A DNA stretch of 64,000 bases from Legionellaceae bacterium (lineage in GTDB: Bacteria > Pseudomonadota > Gammaproteobacteria > Legionellales > Legionellaceae): the NCBI GenBank assembly GCA_020831865.1, contig JAFIFT010000020.1, positions 62,001 to 126,000 of the forward strand. The letters run 5' to 3'. Below are positions 28,559 through 37,302 of this stretch, one piece after another. The stretch's first letter is position 1; each line of letters opens with the position of its first letter. The notes under the pieces were generated by a model. It was not told the origin of the DNA. It saw only the letters and a program-made list of their open reading frames with translations, and searched no databases. The position numbers were made by a program, and so were the translations under genes.

Positions 28559-29665
28559 TCAAGCCTCAGGAGAAAGCAATCTGCTTTTACAATCTGCCAG
28601 GCTATGCTCTATCTGTTCACAGTGCTGTTGTGATTGTGATTTGCTAAAGAAAAGACAATCGTGCAGACTGGGGTATTGTTGCCTGGAGGCTGCGTTTATC
28701 AGCGCCATTGTCGTTTTTACGGCCAGAAAAATGAAACCAATGCCGGTCAGGGCTAAGAGCATATTGGCGACGATTGGTTTCCAGAGGGCACGGTGCTCTT
28801 TCATGAAAAGATGGTGTTGATGCAGGAGTGCGGTACATTTTTGCTCAAACTGCTGATAGTCCGTTTTGCTGATTGCCAGTTTATATTGATCCTGACTCTC
28901 GGCCACATACAAAAAATTGCGCAGTTGCGCTTTTAAATCAGCTGCCAGCTGTGTCAGACGCTGGCCTTTTTGCGAGTCAGGCGATTGATTGCACTGCGCT
29001 CCGTAGTCCTCGATACGCGCAATAGCGCTGCTTACGTGTTGCTCAACCCATGCCATGACCTGTTCAGGAACCAGGACTGGGGCTGGCCCTCGGGATAACC
29101 CTGAATGATTGGGTTGTCTAAATGTGCGGAATGTAGGCTGGCTGTCTGGTACGAAGTAACGCTCCAAGTCGGCGACGATAGGGGTAAAATAGGTTGCTTT
29201 TTGACAGTTTTTTAAACTATCGTCATAAAATTGCAAGCGGATATCCTGTGGCTGGATAGCGTAGTGTTCTGTTAAATAAAGTAGAATATGGGCAATTTGG
29301 GTGTTTTTTCCCATTTCATTCAGAGCTTTCTGGTGTTTATTATAGTCGTCTTTTGGTAGGGCTGATATCAGCAGCGGCTTATCCTGTCCAGGAATACAAT
29401 AGGCATGAAGATTGGCATGTTGATACCGAAGGGGCTTGCCTGTCAGACTGATTGTGGCTCGTTCCACCTGTAAAATCTTCGCCACGTAATTGAGAATATA
29501 CTCCGGATCATCATGGTAAGTGGCGATGGCGGCTATCTCGTCTGTTGAGTGTTTGAAGACCTCGTCAATATTAGCCTTAAGATTATTTTCAGGGGTGAGG
29601 TGGCGGTTTTTAAAGGTATGCTTGATGGTAATGGTCTGGTCAAAGTCAAATATTCGTAACCGCAT
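28559..29665 (-). CDS. HAD-like N-terminal domain with C-terminal membrane segment, unknown function (effector candidate)
   Basis: The 368-residue protein begins MRLRIFDFDQTITIKHTF, where Asp7-x-Asp9-x-Thr11 is the HAD phosphatase motif I. QPQDIRLQFYDDSLKN (about 138-153) resembles the late acidic motif, so a phosphohydrolase domain fills the first ~170 residues. The rest is helical and Gln-rich, with a hydrophobic segment near 297-322 (LLALTGIGFIFLAVKTTMAL) and a tail containing LFFSKSQSQQ. LTGIG-type hydrophobic segments followed by FF and a helix occur, as I recall, in Legionella Dot/Icm substrates. A strong CCGGAGG ribosome site precedes the ATG. The enzyme call is moderate, the effector call speculative. 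Confidence 0.75.
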   Translation of the reverse strand: MRLRIFDFDQTITIKHTFKNRHLTPENNLKANIDEVFKHSTDEIAAIATYHDDPEYILNYVAKILQVERATISLTGKPLRYQHANLHAYCIPGQDKPLLISALPKDDYNKHQKALNEMGKNTQIAHILLYLTEHYAIQPQDIRLQFYDDSLKNCQKATYFTPIVADLERYFVPDSQPTFRTFRQPNHSGLSRGPAPVLVPEQVMAWVEQHVSSAIARIEDYGAQCNQSPDSQKGQRLTQLAADLKAQLRNFLYVAESQDQYKLAISKTDYQQFEQKCTALLHQHHLFMKEHRALWKPIVANMLLALTGIGFIFLAVKTTMALINAASRQQYPSLHDCLFFSKSQSQQHCEQIEHSLADCKSRLLSPEA

Positions 29666-29732
29666 TACGCCTCCGGTAGTAAAGATAAAATCTCATGATG
29701 ACATGCGGCTTGGCCGCCCCTTATGATAGGGC

Positions 29733-29759
29733 AAAAAAAATCCCGGGTAAACCGGGATT
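29733..29759 (-). terminator. Intrinsic terminator of the Bax-inhibitor gene
   Basis: On the minus strand an eight-base stem AATCCCGG/CCGGGATT closes on a short loop and is followed by TTTTTT, 20-50 bases after the stop at 29782. Confidence 0.88.
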
Positions 29760-29781
29760 GCAAGAAAAATAAGAGCGGAGG

Positions 29782-30456
29782 TTAATCACGACCGGAAAAC
29801 GCACTCAGCAAATTTAACAGGCTGAGAAACAGGTTGTAGATAGACACAAACAAGGTGACGGTCGCGGAGATGTAGTTAGTCTCACCACCATGAATAATTT
29901 CGCTGGTTTGCCATAAAATTAAACCGGAAGAAATCAGGACAAACAAGGCTGAAATCGCTAATGACAGGGCTGGTATCTGAAAGAAAAAGGATCCTATCAT
30001 CGCAAGCAGTGCAACCATGACGCCCACAAAGAGGAAGCCGCTTAAGTAGCTAAAATCCTTGCGTGTGGTCAGGGCATAGGCGGATAGTGCAAAGAAAATC
30101 AAACCTGTTGCTCCCAGCGCTGTTGCGACCAGCTGTGTGCCATTGGAAAAACTGACGATATAAAAATTGAGAACAGGGCCAATGGTGTAGCCGAGAAAGC
30201 CGGTAAACGCAAAAACACTTACTAATCCCAAGGGGCTGTTGCGTAGAGCCTGGGTTAAAAACATCAGGCCATAAACGCCTACAATCATCAACAACGGATT
30301 CATGGGGCGGGCGTTGCTGACCATAGCCATTGTTGCCATCAGCGCACTGAACAGAAAGGTCATACCCAATAAGAGATAGGTATTGCGCAGTACCTTGTTG
30401 GTGCTGAGGGCGGATTCCTGACGTCTGCTGAGAACACTAACATCATTTCTGTTCAT
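29782..30456 (-). CDS. Bax inhibitor-1 / YccA-family membrane protein
   Basis: Starting at the ATG at 30454-30456 (GGAGAAGTTC just upstream) the protein has 224 residues and seven hydrophobic helices, ending in NLFLSLLNLLSAFSGRD. The ENxF-like C-terminal pattern and the N-terminal RNTYLLLGMTFLFSAL are typical of the BI-1/YccA/UPF0005 family. E. coli YccA modulates FtsH proteolysis; others behave as pH-sensitive calcium leak channels. A longer frame to 30495 lacks a ribosome site and was not used. It is monocistronic with a strong terminator. Confidence 0.88.
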   Translation of the reverse strand: MNRNDVSVLSRRQESALSTNKVLRNTYLLLGMTFLFSALMATMAMVSNARPMNPLLMIVGVYGLMFLTQALRNSPLGLVSVFAFTGFLGYTIGPVLNFYIVSFSNGTQLVATALGATGLIFFALSAYALTTRKDFSYLSGFLFVGVMVALLAMIGSFFFQIPALSLAISALFVLISSGLILWQTSEIIHGGETNYISATVTLFVSIYNLFLSLLNLLSAFSGRD

Positions 30457-30723
30457 GAACTTCTCCAAATTATTTATAGATTCACTATAGCACATATGGG
30501 GTTAAATTTCCCTTTTTCAACTGCCATTTTATGATGATGGCGGAACTAGTGTACCGGTATGTGCTTCTCTGGGCAAGCTATGCTTTGATGTGGATCGCAG
30601 AGGTTGGTGGGCAAGGTATTCAGAGGTAATCGACAATGCTGTGTCGTGAGCTACAAAATGATTGCAAAGGCGTGATTTAAGTGCAATGATATAGCACATT
30701 GGGTGTATTCAGTACGGAGCTTG

Positions 30724-31806
30724 ATGACCATGATGATGCTATGTAATCGCATTGCCGTTTTCCTTTTTTTTCCTTTGCTATTTTGCGGCTGGACAAGCCA
30801 GGCCAGCCCTTTGGATGAGTTGTTGCCTGACGAACGCAATACGGTTGAAATTTTTCAAAAATATTCACCTAAAGTCGTATATGTTCACCGTTTGGCAACC
30901 GTGATGAATCATTCATACGAACGCATGAATGTCGCTGCCGGTGCCGGTTCCGGTTTTATCTGGGATGAGGCAGGGCATATTGTGACGAATTTTCACGTTA
31001 TTAGCGGTGCAGATGATCTGGCGGTCAGTATCGGCAAGTTGACGGTGCCTGTCAAAGTTATTGGTGCAGAACCCCGTAAGGATATCGCGGTATTGCAAAT
31101 CAAAGATCCCAAGGCTTTAAAATTATTAAAGGGTGTGAAAGGTTTTGAGCTGGCCCAGGCGAATCAGTTGCTGGTGGGGCAGAAAGTGATTGCTATTGGT
31201 AATCCCTTTGGTCTGGATCACAGCTTAACTACCGGCGTGATTTCTGCCTTGGGTCGTCAGGTTCCGGGAGCAGGCGGGGTGACGATTCGTGAGATGATCC
31301 AGACGGATGCGTCTATTAATCCCGGGAACTCAGGTGGTCCGCTGTTGGACAGCCGTGGGCGATTGATTGGGATGAATACCGCTATCTATTCAAATTCCGG
31401 AGCTTCTGCCGGCATTGGATTTGCGGTAGCGGCGGATGATATTGAGCGGATTGTGCCGCAAATTATTAAGCATGGCCGGGTCAAACTCGCCGGTATTGGC
31501 ATTCAGCGGGTTGAGCCTGGTATTGCCGCCCGTTTGGGAGTGCAAAAAGGCATTCTAATTGCTGATGTACTTCCGGGCACCCCGGCAGCACAGGCCGGTC
31601 TTCGTGGTACCTATCGTGATCACTGGGGAAGGGTGGTTTTAGGTGATGTGTTGGTTGCTATCAACGGGCACCCTGTCAATAATTATGATGCGCTTTATAA
31701 TATATTGACCAACATACCCATCGGTCAGGAAATTTCGATAACCGTCCTGCGGAAAGGGAAGCGGATACAGCACAAGCTGCATACGATTGATATCGCCAGC
31801 TATTAA
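30724..31806 (+). CDS. Deg-type periplasmic trypsin-like serine protease with PDZ domain
   Basis: After a signal peptide (hydrophobic core IAVFLFFPLLFCGW, cleavage near TSQASP) comes a trypsin-like domain with catalytic His in TNFHVISG, Asp in RKDIAVLQI and Ser in NPGNSGGPLLD, then a single PDZ domain with GILIADVLPGTPAAQAGLRG. A single PDZ makes it more like DegS or the plant/cyanobacterial HtrA type than DegP. It likely degrades misfolded envelope proteins. The ATG at 30724 (ACGGAG upstream) gives 360 residues; a GTG 21 bases earlier is less likely. A hairpin overlapping its stop ends the unit. Confidence 0.9.
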   Translation: MTMMMLCNRIAVFLFFPLLFCGWTSQASPLDELLPDERNTVEIFQKYSPKVVYVHRLATVMNHSYERMNVAAGAGSGFIWDEAGHIVTNFHVISGADDLAVSIGKLTVPVKVIGAEPRKDIAVLQIKDPKALKLLKGVKGFELAQANQLLVGQKVIAIGNPFGLDHSLTTGVISALGRQVPGAGGVTIREMIQTDASINPGNSGGPLLDSRGRLIGMNTAIYSNSGASAGIGFAVAADDIERIVPQIIKHGRVKLAGIGIQRVEPGIAARLGVQKGILIADVLPGTPAAQAGLRGTYRDHWGRVVLGDVLVAINGHPVNNYDALYNILTNIPIGQEISITVLRKGKRIQHKLHTIDIASY

Positions 31807-31822
31807 TCAGCTGGCGTTATTG
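31794..31822 (+). terminator. Intrinsic terminator overlapping the protease stop codon
   Basis: CGCCAGCT (31794-31801) and AGCTGGCG (31809-31816) form a perfect 8-bp stem whose loop holds the TAA stop, followed by TTATTGT. Confidence 0.65.
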
Positions 31823-31924
31823 TCTCAGAACGGTGGAAAGCGCGGGGATTCTCTCTTTTGATCAGAATACATTTAGGAGAGCGGTACCTGAGCGTGGTGT
31901 GTGGCTCACTGAGCCTACTGCTGT

Positions 31925-32557
31925 TTATAAGCCATAGCGAGAGAGGTAGTGCTCTATTGCAGTTATTTCTGCTGTTTTGTTGCTCTGTTGTAGATACGCC
32001 AGGATATCGTGCAGATCGATAATAGACGCGACCGGAATACCTTCCTGACGAATTTCGGCAATGGCCGATTGCTGATGCAAGCCTTTTTCGCAGCGATCCA
32101 GCGCAATGATCACGCCACTCAGGTGCCCCTCTGTTGCATTAATGAGGGATTGAGCTTCACGAAAGGCTGTGCCGGCGCTGATCACATCATCGATCATCAC
32201 GGTTGCGCCATGGAGTGGTGCTCCCATAAGGATCCCCCCTTCGCCATGGGCTTTGGCTTCTTTGCGATTAAAGGTGAGGCTGGGATTTTTTTGCATTGAA
32301 TATAAGGCCAGGGCAGTCGCGGTGGCCAAAGGGATGCCTTTGTAGGCTGGACCAAAGAGATGATCAAAGGGGATTTGACTATCGAGTAAGGTTTGAGCGT
32401 AGAATCTTCCCAGTTGGGTTAGCATTTTCCCATCGTTAAACACGGCAGTGTTAAAAAAATAGGGGCTGATGCGTCCCGATTTGAGGGTAAACTGACCAAA
32501 TTTAAGCGCTTGAGCCCTGAGAGCAAATTCTATAAATTGATTTTTGTGTGCATTCAT
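31925..32557 (-). CDS. pyrE: Orotate phosphoribosyltransferase
   Basis: PyrE transfers phosphoribose from PRPP to orotate in pyrimidine synthesis. The 210 residues contain FTLKSGRISPYFFNT near 22-36, LFGPAYKGIPLAT, the RKEAKAHGEGG loop and the PRPP motif MIDDVISAGTAF. Complete and normal length. It ends convergently with the Deg-type protease. No other pyr gene is nearby. Confidence 0.95.
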   Translation of the reverse strand: MNAHKNQFIEFALRAQALKFGQFTLKSGRISPYFFNTAVFNDGKMLTQLGRFYAQTLLDSQIPFDHLFGPAYKGIPLATATALALYSMQKNPSLTFNRKEAKAHGEGGILMGAPLHGATVMIDDVISAGTAFREAQSLINATEGHLSGVIIALDRCEKGLHQQSAIAEIRQEGIPVASIIDLHDILAYLQQSNKTAEITAIEHYLSRYGL

Positions 32558-32600
32558 TTACCTAATCTCTTGGTATTTCATAGTTTTTTTTACGAAAGTC

Positions 32601-32628
32601 TTAACAAAGCTCAAAAAACTGTTATTCT
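32601..32628 (+). promoter_or_regulatory. Promoter of the cold-shock gene
   Basis: TTAACA at 32601-32606 and TATTCT at 32623-32628 with a 16-base spacer. Transcription would start about 32635, giving a leader of about 100 bases. Confidence 0.5.
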
Positions 32629-32655
32629 AACTGAAGTTTAAGACGAGATAGTATC

Positions 32656-32701
32656 ATCGCCTTGCGATTTCTACCAAGTACAATATTCACAAGGAGGCGA
32701 T
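32656..32701 (+). promoter_or_regulatory. Leader hairpin masking a Shine-Dalgarno sequence
   Basis: ATCGCCTT (32656-32663) can pair with GAGGCGAT (32694-32701), burying most of the AAGGAGG at 32691-32697 that serves the small ORF at 32704. The stem is 8 bp with one G-T pair and a 30-base loop. It is a plausible temperature-sensitive switch for the cold-shock mRNA. Confidence 0.4.
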
Positions 32702-32703
32702 AC

Positions 32704-32733
32704 ATGGTAATTTCTAGAGATACGGGAGAGTAG
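32704..32733 (+). CDS. Nine-codon leader ORF before the cold-shock gene
   Basis: An ATG with a near-perfect AAGGAGG site seven bases before it encodes MVISRDTGE and stops at TAG 32731-32733, five bases before the cold-shock ATG. The ribosome site of the cold-shock gene (GGGAGA, 32724-32729) lies inside this ORF. Translation of the leader would therefore deliver ribosomes onto the main start. Whether the peptide itself matters is unknown. Confidence 0.4.
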   Translation: MVISRDTGE

Positions 32734-32738
32734 GCGAA

Positions 32739-32960
32739 ATGTTGCAGAGAGAAACAGGTATCGTAAAATGGTTTAATGAAAAAAAAGGCTTCGGCTTCAT
32801 TGACCAGAATGGAACAGACATTTTTGTTCATTACAAAGATATCGTTGGGGACGGGTTTAAAACCCTCTACGAAAGTGAACCGGTCAGCTTTATTAAAGAT
32901 GCCAGTGACAAAGGCTTTCGTGCCAAGGAAGTGATGGTCTCAGATGCGCGACCGGGCTAA
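32739..32960 (+). CDS. Cold-shock (CspA-family) RNA chaperone
   Basis: The 73-residue protein is a single cold-shock domain. It has RNP1 KGFGFID (residues 17-23) and RNP2 DIFVHY (29-34), with [11 protein letters not shown] before them. CspA proteins bind single-stranded RNA and melt secondary structure. Compared with E. coli CspA the C-terminus ([16 protein letters not shown]) is divergent, lacking the usual PQAANV. The long structured leader and tiny upstream ORF suggest post-transcriptional control. A weak GGCT...AGCC hairpin followed by TTTTG just after the stop may terminate it. Confidence 0.93.
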   Translation: MLQRETGIVKWFNEKKGFGFIDQNGTDIFVHYKDIVGDGFKTLYESEPVSFIKDASDKGFRAKEVMVSDARPG

Positions 32961-33042
32961 TCAATCAGCCTTTTGTTGTGTTCTCATGTTTGCAAAGCTG
33001 TTGTCATTATGAGTGGTCGCGCCTATTTTGGAGGTGATTGGA

Positions 33043-33906
33043 ATGGATTCTAATCCTGGTGTTGCGGTTATCACTGGCGCAGCCAGTGGGCTTGGTTTGT
33101 CGTTAGCCAAACAGTGTTTGCATGCCGGCATGAATATTGTGATGGCTGATAACAATGTGTCTTTGCTGTGTAATCAGGTTGAATGGCTCAGTAATACCTA
33201 TTCTGCCAAAGTTTTAGCGGTGGTTACCGATGTGAGCCGAGCTGATTCTGTCAAGCAATTGGCGCAGCAGACTATGGAGCAATTTGGTCAGGTTGACTGG
33301 TTATTTAATAATGCCGGTATCTGTGGCCAGCTCGCCCCGGTTTGGGAATTGCCCACGGAGCATTTAAAATCGGTCATGGATGTGAACCTGTTTGGTGTGA
33401 TGCATGGGATTAGGGCGTTTATGCCTTATTTGCTCAAGCAAAAAATACGCTCTCGAATTATCAACATATCCAGTCTTTACGGATTATGCAGCGGGTCGCA
33501 ACTAGCCGCGTATGCGATGAGTAAATCTGCCGTTGTCAGCCTTTCCGAATCGATGTATTTTGACTTAAAGCGCCTGAATAAACCAGTGGATGTATCGGTA
33601 GCCTGTCCTTCTTTTGCGGATACGTCTTTATTGAGCAATTCAGCGCCATTACGTGATCATGCCTTGCATGAGCTCATGAAACAGATGTTAGCCAGGAGTC
33701 GTTCCTCTGATGATGTGGCGAGCGCGATCATTGCGGGAGTAAAACAGGAGCAATTTTATATTTTACCCGATCAGGAAGTGAAACAGTACTGTCAGCAGCG
33801 AGCTGCCGCGATTGACGCGCAGACAGAACCCTATCGACACAGTGTGGAACAGGTCATTAATATTCTGACCCAAAGGGCAACGGCAGATTTGGGAGAGTAT
33901 GCCTGA
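33043..33906 (+). CDS. Short-chain dehydrogenase/reductase
   Basis: This 287-residue SDR has the NAD(P) motif TGAASGLG (residues about 9-16), NNAG, catalytic Ser in NISSLYG, and YAMSK (Tyr/Lys). An adenine-binding acidic residue (MADNN) after the second strand favours NAD(H). Substrate unknown. The ATG at 33043 was chosen because GGAGGTGAT precedes it; the frame opens 10 codons earlier without such a site. Its stop abuts the ATG of the next gene, so it is co-translated with the LplT-like carrier, which may hint at lipid-related chemistry (inference). Confidence 0.9.
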   Translation: MDSNPGVAVITGAASGLGLSLAKQCLHAGMNIVMADNNVSLLCNQVEWLSNTYSAKVLAVVTDVSRADSVKQLAQQTMEQFGQVDWLFNNAGICGQLAPVWELPTEHLKSVMDVNLFGVMHGIRAFMPYLLKQKIRSRIINISSLYGLCSGSQLAAYAMSKSAVVSLSESMYFDLKRLNKPVDVSVACPSFADTSLLSNSAPLRDHALHELMKQMLARSRSSDDVASAIIAGVKQEQFYILPDQEVKQYCQQRAAAIDAQTEPYRHSVEQVINILTQRATADLGEYA

Positions 33907-35202
33907 ATGGCTGAGCAAAATGGACTAACCTCTATTTTTAGTCTTCTCAAAACGCGTTTTTACCTTCCTTTATTTATCACTCAGTTTTTGGGGGCATTTA
34001 ATGACAATGCCTTTAAACTGGCCATTCTGACGTTAATTAGCTACCAGATTAGCCAATCTCAGCAACAGTCTGAGTTTTATCAGGCACTGGCAGGCGCGTT
34101 GTATACCTTACCTTTTTTCTTGTTTTCGGCCTTGGCGGGACAAATGGCCGACCGCTTTAATAAAGCCCCCCTGACACGCTGGATTAAGCTCTGGGAGCTG
34201 ATTTTGATGATGTTTGGCGCGTATGCTTTGTATTCCAGAGATATTATGCTGATGCTAAGCATTTTAACGGGCATGGGGATACATTCAACCTTTTTTGGTC
34301 CTATAAAATACGCTATCTTGCCCCAGCACTTACCGGAACGCAATTTATTGGCGGCAACTGCTTTAATTGAGTCAAGTACCTTCATCGCTATTTTAAGCGG
34401 TACGCTGATGGGGGTTTTATCGGTAGCTGGAGAGGATGTGTTCTATGCTATGGTGCTGATTAATGCTGTGGCTTTGCTGGGGTTGATCGCCAGTTTTTTT
34501 ATACCGGACGCCCCATCAACCGAACCGACTTTGCGTATAGACTGGCTGGTTCCGCGTGCAACGTATACGATGTTGCGGCAAATTTTCAGAAATCGTCCGG
34601 TTGTGCCGGTGATCCTTGCTATTTCCTGGTTTTGGTTTCTTGGAGTGGTAGCGATGAGCAAGCTGCCTGATTTTACTCATTATGTGCTGGGAGCCGATCA
34701 ACAGGTGTTTGCCATTTTTCTTGCTTTATTTTCGATAGGTATTGCCCTGGGATCCCTGACCATCAATCTCCTGCAAAAAGGGGCGATAAGCTTACGTTAT
34801 GTCGCGGGAATTATGTGCTTTATCAGTCTCTTTGCTCTCGATTTGTATTATGCGTCACGCCATTTACAGCCGGGTTCTACTTTACAAAATATGGCTGAGT
34901 TTTTGAGGCGGCCAGAAAACTGGCGCGTCATGTTTGATTTTTTTTTCTTCTCCTTCGCGGGTGGAATGTATGTTGTGCCGCTTTATACTTTTTTACAGGT
35001 ACATGGTTTAATGGGACAAAAGTCTCGTACTATAGCCGCTAATAATATCATTAATGCCGTTTTTATGGTGTTGGGCTCGATTCTGGTAATGATCTTGTTA
35101 AAATGGGAGTTCTCTATACCAGCCGTGTTTTTGGTGTTGGCTATATTGAATGCGGTGATGGCATGCTGGATAGGAGTCTGGTTCTATCGCCACCGTTCGT
35201 AA
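33907..35202 (+). CDS. lplT: LplT-like major facilitator transporter
   Basis: The 431-residue protein has about 12 membrane helices and the N-terminal FLGAFNDNAFK motif that marks LplT and the transporter half of Aas fusions. LplT flips lysophospholipids inward across the inner membrane for re-acylation. The acyltransferase partner (Aas/PlsC-type) is not next to it; an SDR gene is instead. Motif A-like GQMADRFNKAPL (residues about 78-89) is present. Transport specificity is inferred from the motif only. Confidence 0.8.
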   Translation: MAEQNGLTSIFSLLKTRFYLPLFITQFLGAFNDNAFKLAILTLISYQISQSQQQSEFYQALAGALYTLPFFLFSALAGQMADRFNKAPLTRWIKLWELILMMFGAYALYSRDIMLMLSILTGMGIHSTFFGPIKYAILPQHLPERNLLAATALIESSTFIAILSGTLMGVLSVAGEDVFYAMVLINAVALLGLIASFFIPDAPSTEPTLRIDWLVPRATYTMLRQIFRNRPVVPVILAISWFWFLGVVAMSKLPDFTHYVLGADQQVFAIFLALFSIGIALGSLTINLLQKGAISLRYVAGIMCFISLFALDLYYASRHLQPGSTLQNMAEFLRRPENWRVMFDFFFFSFAGGMYVVPLYTFLQVHGLMGQKSRTIAANNIINAVFMVLGSILVMILLKWEFSIPAVFLVLAILNAVMACWIGVWFYRHRS

Positions 35203-35217
35203 TACAACGAATAGGGG

Positions 35218-35243
35218 CGGCGGAGCTCACCGCCGTTCTGTTT
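35218..35243 (+). terminator. Intrinsic terminator after the LplT-like gene
   Basis: CGGCGG (35218-35223), a six-base loop, and CCGCCG (35230-35235) followed by TTCTGTTTT. Confidence 0.75.
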
Positions 35244-35289
35244 TGACAGTCCCTCGCTGACTTTCTCTGCGAAGCCGGTATGCGGGGCG

Positions 35290-36264
35290 TTACTCCCTTT
35301 CCATGTCAGAGGACAGAGGGAGATCGCTGCCCTGCAGCCAGTCACGAGGCACCAGATAGCGCTCATAAAGCAGGGATTCAGCGGTTCCAGCCGCAGGAGT
35401 CCAATTGTATTCCCAATGCACCTCCGGTGGTAGCGACATGAGAATAGACTCGGTGCGTCCACCAGATTGTAGGCCAAATAAGGTACCTCGATCATAGACC
35501 AGATTGAATTCCACGTAGCGTCCGCGGCGATATAATTGAAACTTTTTGTGTTGCTCGCTAAATGGGGTCTCTTTACGTCGAATCACGATAGGGAGATAGG
35601 CGGGAATAAAGTGTTCACCAATACTTTGCATTAAGGCAAAACTGTGCGCGAAACTGTGCGCATGATAATCGTCAAAAAATAGCCCCCCGATTCCGCGGGT
35701 TTCCTGACGATGTTTGAGATAGAAGTACTGATCGCAGTTTGCCTTGAAACGCGGATAAATATCCATGCCAAATGGCTGGCAAGCCTGCCATGCTGTCTGA
35801 TGCCAATGTTGGCAATCGTCATCAAAACCGTAGTAAGGGGTTAAGTCAAAGCCGCCGCCAAACCACCAAATATCAGGAGCGCCTTCTTTGGAGGCAAGAA
35901 AAAAACGCACATTGGCGTGAGAGGTTGGAACAAAGGGGTTGTGGGGATGAATCACCAGCGAAACCCCCATGGCGTGGAAATGTCGGCCAGCCAGCTCTGG
36001 TCGGTGCGCTGAGGCTGAAGGAGGAAGACTACTGCCCATAACATGGGAAAAATTCACGCCGGCCTTTTCAAATACAGCACCTTTGGTCAGCACGCGACTA
36101 ATACCCCCACCGCCTTCGGACCGTTTCCATTCGTCTTTGATAAAAACGGAGTGTCCATCTATATTTTCGAGTGCCTCACAGATATTCTGTTGTAGCTGCA
36201 GTAGAAAAGATTTGATCTGTGCAAGGGCATCCTTTGGCAGTTTGGGGCAGGTCAGGTGGGTCAT
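35290..36264 (-). CDS. hemF: Oxygen-dependent coproporphyrinogen III oxidase
   Basis: HemF decarboxylates coproporphyrinogen III to protoporphyrinogen IX using O2 in heme synthesis. Family stretches are GGGISRVL, the metal-site [13 protein letters not shown] segment ([12 protein letters not shown]), [18 protein letters not shown], and the C-terminal [17 protein letters not shown]. It has 324 residues. The ATG overlaps by one base with the stop of the 2-oxoglutarate oxygenase gene upstream (TAATG), so the two are translationally coupled. Confidence 0.96.
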   Translation of the reverse strand: MTHLTCPKLPKDALAQIKSFLLQLQQNICEALENIDGHSVFIKDEWKRSEGGGGISRVLTKGAVFEKAGVNFSHVMGSSLPPSASAHRPELAGRHFHAMGVSLVIHPHNPFVPTSHANVRFFLASKEGAPDIWWFGGGFDLTPYYGFDDDCQHWHQTAWQACQPFGMDIYPRFKANCDQYFYLKHRQETRGIGGLFFDDYHAHSFAHSFALMQSIGEHFIPAYLPIVIRRKETPFSEQHKKFQLYRRGRYVEFNLVYDRGTLFGLQSGGRTESILMSLPPEVHWEYNWTPAAGTAESLLYERYLVPRDWLQGSDLPLSSDMERE

Positions 36265-37097
36265 TACAGTACTCCCAACTCAAGTAAACGTTCCCTGAGA
36301 TATTGCTGTGCGGTTTTTTCCGCCGACAGAAATACCTCCGGGCGAGGATGCAAAAACAGGGGCATGGATAAACGCGCCGTATTATCGCTATCCGGATTGA
36401 TGACACGATGTGTGGTCGACTGATAATAATTTTGAGTCGCCAACGCGAGCATATCTCCTACATTAACCACGATACTGTGAGCAGAGCAAGGCACCTCATG
36501 CCAGTTTTGGTGTCTATCCTGTACCTGTAGTCCGGCACGTGTAGCCCCCACTAACAAGGTGATGAGGTTAATGTCCTCATGAGCCGCGGCTCGGACCGCA
36601 CCAGCAGGCTCATCTCCGCTGAAGGGAGGGTAGTGCAAAATGCGCAGCATGGTTTGTTGACTGTTTGCAATCATATCCGATAAGGGCACGGATAATTGTT
36701 CGGCAATCTGTGAGGGTAGCTCTGCTTCCAGCCAGGCCAATAAGGTAGCCGCCAATAGGGTTAATTGCTGGTATAACTGCCTGGTTTTATCCGATAAAGT
36801 AGCAGGATATTGTCCCCAGGGGTAGTATTGAAAATATTCTTTGATATCTTTCAGGTTCGCGCCCTTGGCTTTTTCAGAAATAGACTGGGGGAAAAACCCA
36901 TCCTGAGTATCACGATGGAAATAATATCGCTCTTTTTCCGGGCTGGTAAAAAAGGCAGTCCATTCTTGGTAAATATCCGCGACCAACTCCCAGGGAATAG
37001 GATGATTTTCCAAAACAGCAAATCCAGTATGCTGCAGGGAATGACTAAACTCCTGGGGAGCATCGCTCCGGGTAAAATCAATACGCGCGACGTTCAT
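36264..37097 (-). CDS. Isopenicillin-N-synthase-like 2-oxoglutarate/Fe(II) oxygenase
   Basis: This 277-residue protein has the double-stranded beta-helix dioxygenase triad: His173 and Asp175 in [11 protein letters not shown], His230 in TTHRVINP, and the cosubstrate-binding Arg242-x-Ser244 in ARLSMP. It belongs to the plant-type/IPNS-like family in bacteria. The substrate is unknown. AGGA precedes the ATG. Coupled translation with hemF (one-base overlap) is worth noting, but the functional connection to heme synthesis is unclear. Confidence 0.9.
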   Translation of the reverse strand: MNVARIDFTRSDAPQEFSHSLQHTGFAVLENHPIPWELVADIYQEWTAFFTSPEKERYYFHRDTQDGFFPQSISEKAKGANLKDIKEYFQYYPWGQYPATLSDKTRQLYQQLTLLAATLLAWLEAELPSQIAEQLSVPLSDMIANSQQTMLRILHYPPFSGDEPAGAVRAAAHEDINLITLLVGATRAGLQVQDRHQNWHEVPCSAHSIVVNVGDMLALATQNYYQSTTHRVINPDSDNTARLSMPLFLHPRPEVFLSAEKTAQQYLRERLLELGVL

Positions 37098-37248
37098 GAT
37101 GATTCCTGGCTAATCAGTTTGATGCAAAGGTACGAAAATCAAATCAAAAAAGCAAGGTCATAGCCGTATTCAGTTGTGATTTATTCTCATGGCCTTTGAG
37201 CGTTTTATCAGCAGGCAGTGCAGGTTTATGGTGTTTCAGGAAGGAACA

Positions 37249-37291
37249 GGGCCTGAGCCTCTGCGGCTTTATTTGCCAGGCTTCCAGGCCC
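37249..37291 (-). terminator. Large hairpin after ETF-quinone oxidoreductase gene
   Basis: GGGCCTG (37249-37255) pairs with CAGGCCC (37285-37291), with an inner AGCCT/AGGCT stem. It starts 12 bases past the stop of the minus-strand gene; the T-rich tract on that strand is weak (TGTTCCTTCC), so it may stabilise the mRNA end rather than terminate alone. Confidence 0.45.
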
Positions 37292-37302
37292 CGTTTTACC
37301 GC

